Shown: piece after piece, positions 35,567 to 43,590 of the stretch
Layout: the number at the start of each line of letters is the position of its first letter
Numbering within the stretch: the first letter of the stretch is position 1
NCBI GenBank assembly: GCA_030835305.1
Contig: JAURPJ010000095.1
Span: 1 to 64,000 of the forward strand
DNA length: 64,000 nt
DNA from: Verrucomicrobiota bacterium
GTDB lineage: Bacteria; Verrucomicrobiota; Verrucomicrobiia; Verrucomicrobiales; Akkermansiaceae
Direction: 5' to 3'
Position numbers and translations under genes: made by a program
Notes under the pieces: model-generated
What the model saw: the letters and a program-made list of their open reading frames with translations, nothing else
Told to the model about the DNA's origin: nothing
Databases searched by the model: none

Positions 35567-38500
35567 ATGAAATTTAGGAATCTCCTACCGCTTTCGCTTA
35601 CCCTTATCTCAGCGTCAGCTCAAAGTTCCCGGCTCACCATTGAGGGAAGCAACCTGCCTCCCGAGATCCTGATGAGGCTTGAACAACAAGCAGGCCGTCC
35701 AACCACCTCCGCGGTCGCCAATTCATCCTCCCCGTCAAAGCCACCGCAGACCCCCGAGCAGCAACGGACAAAACTGCTTCAGGGCCTCAAAATCGATCGC
35801 ACCACTTCCGGGATTCTCGCCACCCGCCTGGCCGAGAAAAATCAGGCAGGAAAGCCTCCAATAGCAGTTCCCACTGTTCCAAAAGATCCTGAGGTAGGCC
35901 CCCCAGAGAATCCACAGGTAACAAAGCAGCGGAAAGAGCAGGCGAAACTTGCGGCCTTCAAGAACGACTTCGACAAGTTTACCCGCGACGTCACCCTGGG
36001 ACGATGGGGCGGTGTCAAAACCTACCTAGCCGCTCTTCCAGCCGGTGACGCCACTCTGGCCTTTCGTCAAATTGTCACCCAGCTGAATGCGCCGGTCACC
36101 GTCCGCCCGCGCAAGGAACTGACCACCCTCGGCGCCAAGCAACACCAACAAGAGCAGTATCTCCGACCCGAAGAGTTTCTAGCCCTTACCGATGCTTCGC
36201 AAAAAGCTCCCGACAAGACCATCCTACCTCAACTCGCGGGCTTGATCAAAGGCGACCGCAAGCCACCAAGTGACTTCTTCGCCGTCCTCGCCAAAGGAAC
36301 CCGCTACTTCGGGCTCGACGATGAAGAAACCAAGGCTCGCACTGCACATCTCTTGATCGAAGCCGGCCACCTCAACGAGACCGAACCGTTTCTCCCGGCC
36401 CTCAAGGAAGCCGAAGAGACCAAAAACTATCCCGCCCTCAACCTCCTCGGTCGCTACCATGCAGAATCCCACTCCGCTGATCGTGGTGACGGGCATCTTG
36501 AAAATGCCTGGAAAATTTCTCTCAGAATCATTAGCGAAAAAATGGCACCGCTCAGCGAGCGGGCCGAAGCTCTCTACCGGGCTCTCGCTCTCGTTCCCGA
36601 CCTCGAAGACGGCACCGGGAGCGACTGGCTCGTGAAGACCTTTGCCAACGCATCCACCGAGGGTTTTGAAATCCTCGCAACCGTCGGAACTCTGGCTTCC
36701 CAGGTTCGCGAACACCGCTCGGCAGATTTCCGCCTCGAGCAACTCAAGCTCCAGGCCGCAGCGGTCGCCGCCCTCACATCGAACGTGAAAATCGACCTCA
36801 AACCCTGGCAGGAAATCCTTACTCTTTACGTTCGTAACTGGAACGCAGAGGCCGAACGATCCTATCGCCTTGACACCTCCAACTCGATGCGCCCGCAAGC
36901 GCAGGTCGATCCGTTTGGCAACCTTTTCTACTCACGCTACCAGCCCCCCGTCCGTCAAACCAACACTCGCACCATTCCGGCGATTCCCTCCGGGGATCTG
37001 CTCCGCACCCGCCCAGATAAGCAGTGGCTCGCGCAAATTGATTCCCCGGTGCGCCTTGAGAACATCGAGCTCTCCGCAAAGCTATTTCTCAAGGTCAAGG
37101 AGGAGGAGGAAGCCTTCCTGATTCTCAAAAAGCTCGCAAAAGTAAAGCCGAAAGAAACCAAGGAACTGGTTCGCGAAATGATCCGGGTTTGGGCCGAAAA
37201 CAATAATCCAAACCAACAGAGTCGCTACCGCTCCAGCTACTCTTATTACTACGGTTACAATCAGCGCGCCGAGACCATCCCGCTCACACGCTCCAAGCAG
37301 GAACGCAATCTCAAGCTTCTCGCCAATATGGTGAACGAGGTGAAGGCCCTCGGACTCGATGAGAACTTTCAGGAGGAGTTCGCCGACGCCTTCATCCAGG
37401 CCCACTCGCAAGCCGAAGTCTGGCGGGTCGAGGCACTCACTGCGGTCTTTGGAGAAACTTCCAAGCTCGACTCCGGCACCATTGCCTCTCTCCTCCGCCG
37501 CATGCGGCAAAACCTCGCCCTTCTCTGGCCGAACCCCAAGCTGCAAGAGCAGGCCAAAACCAACCGCAAGGACAAGGAACTGGAAGCCCAAATATTCAAA
37601 GGTTATTCCGCGGCCAAAAACCTTTGTCTCGACGCACTGGACCAGAACCCCGATGACTGGGCTCTTAAAGTCCAACTTGCTTCGATCAAATACGAGGAGT
37701 CAAACTACAGGGCCGGAATCGCCTCGCACCCCGAGCACTCGACCACCAAGTCCTTTGCCCTCGAAGATCTCGCAGAGGCCGCTTCGGCTTATATCTCCTC
37801 CCTACCGTTAGAAGACGAAAAGGAAGAGTCAACAGAAGCTTTCACCACCTGGTTTTATGCCGCACTTGGCTCGCCGGATCTCGCCGCCCTCAAGGCCGAA
37901 CACCAACCATTTCCAGCGGAGTATCCAAAGATTAAGGCCGCGCTCGCAAGCATCCCGGAAGCTGCGAGATCGCGTCACCTCGACGATTTTGCAAAGACCC
38001 TCAATTCACGCCTCGCCAACGTCAAAGCGGATCTAAAATACCGATTCCTTGAGGCCGTCCTTCAGATCACCGGCAAGCACGAACGAATCGAGGAAGCGGC
38101 CCGCGTTTTCGAATACTATCAAGACCTCGTCACTGAGATCGAACTCGATGTTCACCTCGACGGTCTCGACCAAATCGATGCCAGCAAGCCTTTCGGTCTC
38201 TTCGTTAATCTCCGCCACACCAAGGAGATCGAGCGCGAGTCTGGCGGCTTCCAACGCTACCTGATCAACCAGACCAATTCACCATACTCTTATAATTATG
38301 GGCGCCCCACCGAGGACTACCGCGACAAGTTCGAAAAAGGCGCACGCAGTGTTCTCGAGGAACATTTTGAAATCGTCTCTCTGACCTTTCACAACTCAAA
38401 AGTCGCAAGCCGGACCGACGCGCAGGACGGTTGGACCGTCACTCCCTATGCATACTTCCTTCTCAAGCCGAAGGGTCCGGAAATCGATGCCATTCCTCCA

Positions 38501-39337
38501 CTCAAAATCGATCTGGATTTCCTTGACACCTCCGGCTACGTCGTCCTCCCGATTGCCTCCGCCGCCATCCCGGTCGATGCCAGTGGCGAGGCTTCGACAC
38601 GCCCATACCGCGATCTTTCCCTCGCCATGATCCTTGACCAACGCGAGACGGGAGAAGAAGGAAACATCACTCTTGAAATCAGGGCTTCTGGGCACGGACT
38701 GGTTCCCCCGCTTGAAAAATTGATCGAACTTCCCATCGACGGTTTCGAAATCTCCTCCACCGACGACCGGGAATTGCAAGTCGATGAACTCGATGCCAGC
38801 ACTGATGATGGAGCCCCGATCTCGACTCACGAATGGCGCCTGATTCTGGAGCCAGAATCAGGCAAGCTTCCCGAGAAATTCACCTTCCCAAAAGTTCTTG
38901 CCAAGCTTTCGACCGCAGAGGGGGAAGGACTAAACCTGCAGAAATATGAAGATGTCGATCTCATCACAGTCGAGCAAACAACCGCAATTCAGGGTGGCTC
39001 CTCCAAGCCCCCTCCCTACCTCCTCTTTATCGCCCTGCTGATACCGGCAATCGGCGTCGCCATCTCCATCTACTTCCTACTCTTTACAAATAAGGAAAAG
39101 CCTGTCGTTCAAAACGGCCCGGAACTCCCCGGAACACTCACGCCGGTCAGCCTCTTGTCCTTTCTTGAAGGTCTGCAACGAGACACCCAACTTCCCAAAG
39201 AAGCTCGCAGCAAGATCCAGAAATCTATTCAATCCCTGAAGGATCGTTCTTTCGGCCCTGGCACCGATGTTCCGGATATCGAGGAACTCAGGAAAATTGC
39301 TGCGGATTCCATCGAACCACTCCAGGAAGTCGGATAA
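35567..39337 (+). CDS. Very large exported, membrane-anchored helical protein
   Basis: 1256 residues. Signal peptide (MKFRNLLPLSLTLISASAQ); a Pro/Gln-rich linker (about 55-110); a long helical-repeat region (about 110-900) with alternating charged and Ala/Leu residues (LEDGTGSDWLVKTFANASTE; DEKEESTEAFTTWFYAALGS), suggesting TPR-like solenoids; Tyr-rich patches (SYSYYYGYNQR near 555, SPYSYNYGRP near 905); beta-rich domain (about 930-1140); a membrane helix near 1148-1172 (LLFIALLIPAIGVAISIYFL), and a short cytoplasmic tail of about 85 residues. I do not recognise a named family; the topology (big periplasmic part, C-terminal helix) resembles BatD-type proteins. It follows the TPR selenoprotein candidate by 33 bases. 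Confidence 0.75.
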   Translation: MKFRNLLPLSLTLISASAQSSRLTIEGSNLPPEILMRLEQQAGRPTTSAVANSSSPSKPPQTPEQQRTKLLQGLKIDRTTSGILATRLAEKNQAGKPPIAVPTVPKDPEVGPPENPQVTKQRKEQAKLAAFKNDFDKFTRDVTLGRWGGVKTYLAALPAGDATLAFRQIVTQLNAPVTVRPRKELTTLGAKQHQQEQYLRPEEFLALTDASQKAPDKTILPQLAGLIKGDRKPPSDFFAVLAKGTRYFGLDDEETKARTAHLLIEAGHLNETEPFLPALKEAEETKNYPALNLLGRYHAESHSADRGDGHLENAWKISLRIISEKMAPLSERAEALYRALALVPDLEDGTGSDWLVKTFANASTEGFEILATVGTLASQVREHRSADFRLEQLKLQAAAVAALTSNVKIDLKPWQEILTLYVRNWNAEAERSYRLDTSNSMRPQAQVDPFGNLFYSRYQPPVRQTNTRTIPAIPSGDLLRTRPDKQWLAQIDSPVRLENIELSAKLFLKVKEEEEAFLILKKLAKVKPKETKELVREMIRVWAENNNPNQQSRYRSSYSYYYGYNQRAETIPLTRSKQERNLKLLANMVNEVKALGLDENFQEEFADAFIQAHSQAEVWRVEALTAVFGETSKLDSGTIASLLRRMRQNLALLWPNPKLQEQAKTNRKDKELEAQIFKGYSAAKNLCLDALDQNPDDWALKVQLASIKYEESNYRAGIASHPEHSTTKSFALEDLAEAASAYISSLPLEDEKEESTEAFTTWFYAALGSPDLAALKAEHQPFPAEYPKIKAALASIPEAARSRHLDDFAKTLNSRLANVKADLKYRFLEAVLQITGKHERIEEAARVFEYYQDLVTEIELDVHLDGLDQIDASKPFGLFVNLRHTKEIERESGGFQRYLINQTNSPYSYNYGRPTEDYRDKFEKGARSVLEEHFEIVSLTFHNSKVASRTDAQDGWTVTPYAYFLLKPKGPEIDAIPPLKIDLDFLDTSGYVVLPIASAAIPVDASGEASTRPYRDLSLAMILDQRETGEEGNITLEIRASGHGLVPPLEKLIELPIDGFEISSTDDRELQVDELDASTDDGAPISTHEWRLILEPESGKLPEKFTFPKVLAKLSTAEGEGLNLQKYEDVDLITVEQTTAIQGGSSKPPPYLLFIALLIPAIGVAISIYFLLFTNKEKPVVQNGPELPGTLTPVSLLSFLEGLQRDTQLPKEARSKIQKSIQSLKDRSFGPGTDVPDIEELRKIAADSIEPLQEVG

Positions 39338-39466
39338 AATTTCTCAAAAAACTTGCCCCTTCTTTCATGGGTTCGGAAATCTAGTGGCCTTTTCTAAAGA
39401 TTTCTCCTACGTCTGCTAAGCTAGAAAACCTTTAAGGTCTCAAAGATAGGTAACATCTGGTCTTTT

Positions 39467-39912
39467 TTGGGGGACAATTGCAGGATCTCGCTCTGCCGCG
39501 CGGGGAAAGGTCTTCATAATCTTCCGACCTCGGCCCAAAGCCAGGGAATGGTGGGATCAAACCTCGCTCTGAGCCGGGACCCTTTGGTAGCGCGACTCAT
39601 CCTAGATTGGCGGGATTCTTTTAGGATCGGACTTGGGGGCGAATGGAACGTCATCGACAAGCTTGCCCTCCGAGCAGGTTACCTCTTTTTCGAGTCATCC
39701 ATCGGTCGCTACACCTTTTCTCCGGCCATGCCTCTAAATGATCGCCACATGTTCAGTGTTGGAGAACCCTACCATTGCAATGACAGCGCCAGCATCAGTG
39801 TTGCCTACATCAACTCAATCTTCAAAAACGCCAACGGTAATCGAAAGATTCAGCCCGCTTTTTGGACAACTACAAGAGCAATAGGCAATCCGTCACGACA
39901 TATCGGTGGTAG
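39467..39912 (+). pseudogene. C-terminal remnant of a FadL/OmpP1-type outer membrane channel
   Basis: Only the last 150 or so codons survive. DSFRIGLGGEWNVIDKLALR, AGYLFFESSIGRYTFSPAMP and NDRHMFSVGEPYHCND match the usual FadL-like strand pattern (DxWRVGLGxEW, AGYxFxxSPI, DRHxFSVGxGY). Near the end the frame shifts: the annotated frame reads FWTTTRAIGNPS, while the next frame reads FLDNYKSNRQSVTTYRW and a TAG at 39910, an outer-membrane-protein ending in an aromatic residue. The 5' two thirds, with the signal peptide and plug, are missing. It precedes the membrane fusion protein by 70 bases. Confidence 0.75.
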
Positions 39913-39982
39913 ACGGCTGTGAAAATTGATTGTTAGACCGCGCTCGCATTTTGCGTAGGCAGAGCTACACTCAAACACTGGC

Positions 39983-41200
39983 ATGGCTCAACTGATTCGT
40001 ATTATCCTCCCTCTCGCTGTCCTGGCGGCAGGGTTTTTTGCGTTCCAACAACTGGCCGACGAGAACAAGAAGCCACCCCCCCGCCGCGCAGAAAGGAGAC
40101 TCATCGAAGCCAAGGCCACGATCCTCCAGCGAACCGACTACCAGGTCATCCTCCAGTCTCAGGGCCTCGTCCAACCCCACAACCAGACCTCCCTGACTCC
40201 CCGGGTCAGCGGCCAGGTGCGCGAAATCTCGCCAAACTTCGAGAGTGGATCATTTTTCAAAAAAGGGGAAACTCTTCTCGAAATCGACCCCACAGACTTC
40301 CAAACCGCCAAGACGGCCGCTCTGGCCCGTCTGGCCCGGGCGGAAGCCAGCCTCGCCCAGGAAGAGGCCCGGGCAAAGCAGGCCCTCCTCGATTGGAATG
40401 ATCTAGGCTACACCGAGCCCCCGACAGACCTCGTCCTTCGAAAACCTCAACTCAAGGAGTCCAGAGCCAACGTCAAGGCCGCCCAAGCAGATCTCGATGA
40501 CTCCGTCCGCAATCTTGAACGGACCAAAGTTGTCGCACCCTATGCCGGCAGGGTGAGGAAGCGAATGGTCGGGCTGGGCCAGTCCGTGAGCTCAGGGACT
40601 GTTCTTGGTGAAATTTTTTCCACCGACTTTGCTGAAGTTCGCCTATCCCTGTCGGCGCGGGAACTGAAGCACGTGACACTCCCGAATAATCCCGAAGACC
40701 CTCCGGTCGACGTCACTTTGGTCGATGCACTCACCGAAAATTCAGGCCAGACCTGGGAGGGTCAAATCGTTCGCACCGAAGGTATTCTCGACGAGGGATC
40801 CCGGAAACTCTTCGTCATCGCCCGGGTGGATGACCCTTTTGGCTTGATGCAACCCAAGGGCAAAATCAAGCCGAACCCCCTCCGGATTGGACAACCGGTG
40901 AGAGCAATCCTCGTGGGAGCCACCATTCAAAATGTCTTCGTTATACCTCGCGAAACCCTGCGTCGGCCCAACGAAATCCTCACAATTCATCCGACGGAAT
41001 TCACCCTCAAACGGCAGAAAATCACTCCAATCTGGACCGACCCTGAGAATCTGGTCGTCACCGAAGACCTCATCGAAGATTGGCGTCTGGTCACCAACCG
41101 ACTGGCGACCGCTCCCGAGGGAGCAAAAGTAAAGATTGTTGAGCCTGACGAAGGACCCAAAGCCGCCCTCAAAAAGATGGATTCGGAGCCAGCTGCTTAA
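39983..41200 (+). CDS. Membrane fusion protein (RND/HlyD-type periplasmic adaptor)
   Basis: 405 residues with an N-terminal anchor (IIRIILPLAVLAAGFFAF-like helix), lipoyl-half motif (ILQSQGLVQPHNQTSLTPRV, SGQVREISPNFESGSFFKKG), helical hairpin (about 115-180) and the second lipoyl half (LERTKVVAPYAGRVRKRMVG), followed by beta-barrel and membrane-proximal domains. It is a standard adaptor linking an inner-membrane RND or ABC pump to an outer-membrane channel. No pump gene follows; a flavin reductase gene comes next at 48 bases. It is therefore an orphan adaptor, possibly cut off from its permease and outer-membrane partner. Confidence 0.88.
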   Translation: MAQLIRIILPLAVLAAGFFAFQQLADENKKPPPRRAERRLIEAKATILQRTDYQVILQSQGLVQPHNQTSLTPRVSGQVREISPNFESGSFFKKGETLLEIDPTDFQTAKTAALARLARAEASLAQEEARAKQALLDWNDLGYTEPPTDLVLRKPQLKESRANVKAAQADLDDSVRNLERTKVVAPYAGRVRKRMVGLGQSVSSGTVLGEIFSTDFAEVRLSLSARELKHVTLPNNPEDPPVDVTLVDALTENSGQTWEGQIVRTEGILDEGSRKLFVIARVDDPFGLMQPKGKIKPNPLRIGQPVRAILVGATIQNVFVIPRETLRRPNEILTIHPTEFTLKRQKITPIWTDPENLVVTEDLIEDWRLVTNRLATAPEGAKVKIVEPDEGPKAALKKMDSEPAA

Positions 41201-41248
41201 GAGAAGCTTGATCACGGGGGGCCTGATGAACATCTTTCTTCCTCGTCC

Positions 41249-41848
41249 ATGACCTTTGATCTCGAAGCAATTCCTCCTGCCGATCGCTATCGCATTCTTG
41301 CCTCCCTCGTCACGCCTCGCCCGATTGCATGGGTCACGACGCAGGATCACGAAGGAAACCTCAACGCCGCCCCCTATTCCTTCTTCAATGTTTTTGGCTC
41401 AAACCCACCGCTTGTCGCTTTTGCACCCGGTAATAAGAACAGCCGAACCCCCAAGGATACTGCGCGAAACATCCGCGAGACCCGGGAATTCGTGATCCAT
41501 ATGGTGGACGAACCGCTTGGTGAAGTCATGGTCGCGACTTCTGCGCCACTTCCACATGGCGAGAGCGAAGTCGACCTCCACAATCTCCCCACTCTCCCTT
41601 CCCAAAAAATTTTGGTTCCACGAATCGCTGATGCTCCGGTCGCACTGGAATGCAACGAACATTCTACGATTGAAATCGGAAAAAATAGACTCGTGGTTGG
41701 CATTGTCCGTTTCATTCACGTTCGTGAAGGCCTCATGGACGAAAAAGGCTACCTCCAGCCCGGCCAATATCATCCTTTAGCCCGAATGGCTTCTCCCGAC
41801 TGGTATTCCCGCACCAGCGATCAATTTGAAATCCCCCGCCCCGACTAA
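41249..41848 (+). CDS. Flavin reductase family protein
   Basis: 199 residues. RYRILASLVTPRPIAWVTTQ and GNLNAAPYSFFNVFGSNPPL are the family FMN-binding strands, VIHMVDEPLGEVM the dimer region, and YHPLARMASPDWYSRT the conserved tail (YxxLxRxxxxxY) of the DIM6/NTAB-type flavin reductases. It binds FMN and probably reduces flavin or small aromatics. ATG 41249 is preceded at a good distance by the MFP stop; the next gene starts 25 bases later, so an operon of flavin reductase-hydrolase-TIM barrel is likely. Confidence 0.85.
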   Translation: MTFDLEAIPPADRYRILASLVTPRPIAWVTTQDHEGNLNAAPYSFFNVFGSNPPLVAFAPGNKNSRTPKDTARNIRETREFVIHMVDEPLGEVMVATSAPLPHGESEVDLHNLPTLPSQKILVPRIADAPVALECNEHSTIEIGKNRLVVGIVRFIHVREGLMDEKGYLQPGQYHPLARMASPDWYSRTSDQFEIPRPD

Positions 41849-41872
41849 AGTATCAAAATTTCAAATCCTGCC

Positions 41873-42613
41873 ATGCTTCTGTCCTACGACACTCTCGGGC
41901 CAAACTCAGCTGAACCTCTTGTCTTCCTGCACGGCCTCGGCGCTGGAAAAATCAAGACGACTGCCATACTTCCAGACCTGGAAAACCTCCACCTCATTGC
42001 TCCCGACATGCCGGGCCACGGGGATTCCATGGCCTTCGATCCTGAAACCTTCTCTTTCGATTTCTTCGCTGATCAGGTCATCACGCTCATGGATCATCTG
42101 GGAATAGAAGGTTGCTACCTTGGCGGACTTTCGATGGGTTCCGGAATCACCCTCAATATCGCACTCCGATATCCCGACCGCTTAAAAAAACTCATCCTAC
42201 TCCGCCCTTCGTGGCTCGACTCCAGATGCCCCGCCCATCTCAAGCTCGTTGCCGACGCAGGCGAGATGGTACAGAACGATTTAGAATCGCTCCCTGAATT
42301 CCAAACCCTCCTTGCGACCAACGAACTGGTCGCCAAATCCATCACCGCCGTTTACCAGCGACCTGATAACTCGGTCCTCAGCCGCATGTGGAATTCCCGC
42401 CCTTTTTCATCCATCGAAGACTTGAAAACCGTCACGGCCCCCGCTCTTGTCATGTCCTGCCCGCGAGACGACCTGCACCCCGAATCTGTTGCTTCCGCCA
42501 TTGCCAAGACCCTTCCAAACTCTCAACTTGTCAGCCTTCCCGCCCGCTATCACGAGCCCGAAGCTTATCAAAAATCTCTCAACCAACACATCAACCAATT
42601 CCTTAACTCATGA
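41873..42613 (+). CDS. Alpha/beta hydrolase
   Basis: 246 residues, canonical alpha/beta hydrolase fold: oxyanion segment VFLHGLGAGK, nucleophile elbow GGLSMGSGITL (Ser), acid SCPRDDLHP (Asp) and catalytic His in PARYHEPEAYQ. No signal peptide; cytosolic. It belongs to the broad esterase/lyase family; substrate unknown. Its stop overlaps the ATG of the following TIM-barrel gene (ATGA), so the two are co-translated. Confidence 0.85.
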   Translation: MLLSYDTLGPNSAEPLVFLHGLGAGKIKTTAILPDLENLHLIAPDMPGHGDSMAFDPETFSFDFFADQVITLMDHLGIEGCYLGGLSMGSGITLNIALRYPDRLKKLILLRPSWLDSRCPAHLKLVADAGEMVQNDLESLPEFQTLLATNELVAKSITAVYQRPDNSVLSRMWNSRPFSSIEDLKTVTAPALVMSCPRDDLHPESVASAIAKTLPNSQLVSLPARYHEPEAYQKSLNQHINQFLNS

Positions 42614-43470
42614 TCACAAAACGTCTCACCACCGAACAGATCCTCGCCAACCTGAAGGCCAAGGTCGACGCCCGCATTCCCATCATGATCTCCTCGGCGG
42701 GATCAGGCCTCGTAGCCAAGCTTCAGGAAGCCGCCGGCACCGATTGCATCAACACATTCTCCGGCGCCCGGCTTCGAGCCAACGGCATGGGAACCATGTC
42801 TATGATGTGGCCCATTCTCGATTCCAACAAGCAGACCCTAGACTACACCCGCGAGGACATCATGCCGGCTCTCGAAGGAAAGGCCTTCGTCTGCGCCTGC
42901 CTGAACGCCAATGATCCCCTCAAGGACATGCGCATGGTACTCCAGCAATGCAAGGATATGGGCGTTCAGTCAGTCTCCAACATCGGGCCATCGGTTTCCT
43001 ATGTCGATCACGACTCCGAGATCTTCAAAGTGATTACCTCCGCCGGAATCACCATCCAAAACGAAATCGACATGCTCATCCTTGCCAAGGAGGAAATGGA
43101 AATGGTCTCCGTCGGGCTCGCCTTCACCGAGGAAGATTCCTACGCGATCTGTGAGCAGGCCAAGCCTCACATTTTCTGCTATCATGCCGGTACTACCAAG
43201 GGCGGCATCAAAGGATACGACAACGGCATGACCATTGAGGAAACCGCCGAGCAGACCGAGAAGGTTTATCAAAAGTGCCGGGAGCTCAGCCCCGACACGA
43301 TTCTCGTCGCGCACGGCGCCGCCATGGAAACCCCGGACGATGCTCAATATATGCTCAACCACACCAGCGGCCACGGTTTCTGGACCGGCTCATCCACCGA
43401 GCGACTCCCCATCGAACGCGCGGTCTCCGCCGCCGCCAACGAGTTCCGGGGGCTAACTTTCGATAAGTAA
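42610..43470 (+). CDS. PEP_hydrolase-family TIM-barrel protein
   Basis: 286 residues, near the family length. RIPIMISSAGSGLVAKLQEA (strand 1), INTFSGARLRANGMGTMSMM, VCACLNANDPLKDM, SVSNIGPSVSYVDHDSE, HAGTTKGGIKG and ILVAHGAAMETPDDAQYML are conserved family blocks of the phosphoenolpyruvate-hydrolase-like TIM barrels (often encoded next to, or fused to, UPF0261/Tm-1-like proteins). The precise substrate is not established. No UPF0261 neighbour is present here. It is the last gene of a small unit, followed by a strong terminator. Confidence 0.85.
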   Translation: MITKRLTTEQILANLKAKVDARIPIMISSAGSGLVAKLQEAAGTDCINTFSGARLRANGMGTMSMMWPILDSNKQTLDYTREDIMPALEGKAFVCACLNANDPLKDMRMVLQQCKDMGVQSVSNIGPSVSYVDHDSEIFKVITSAGITIQNEIDMLILAKEEMEMVSVGLAFTEEDSYAICEQAKPHIFCYHAGTTKGGIKGYDNGMTIEETAEQTEKVYQKCRELSPDTILVAHGAAMETPDDAQYMLNHTSGHGFWTGSSTERLPIERAVSAAANEFRGLTFDK

Positions 43471-43514
43471 AAGATTCGAGTTTCAAGTCTGGATCATCCC
43501 TCAAAAAGCGAAGT

Positions 43515-43539
43515 CCGGGGCAACATCCCCGGGTTTTTT
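43515..43539 (+). terminator. Rho-independent terminator after the TIM-barrel gene
   Basis: CCGGGG-CAACAT-CCCCGG, a perfect 6-bp GC stem with a 6-base loop, then GTTTTTTG. It separates the upstream unit from the thioredoxin/PDZ gene. Confidence 0.9.
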
Positions 43540-43590
43540 GCGCTAAAAATCTCCTCCACGACAAATTCTCCATGCGCTAGGGTCGATCCT

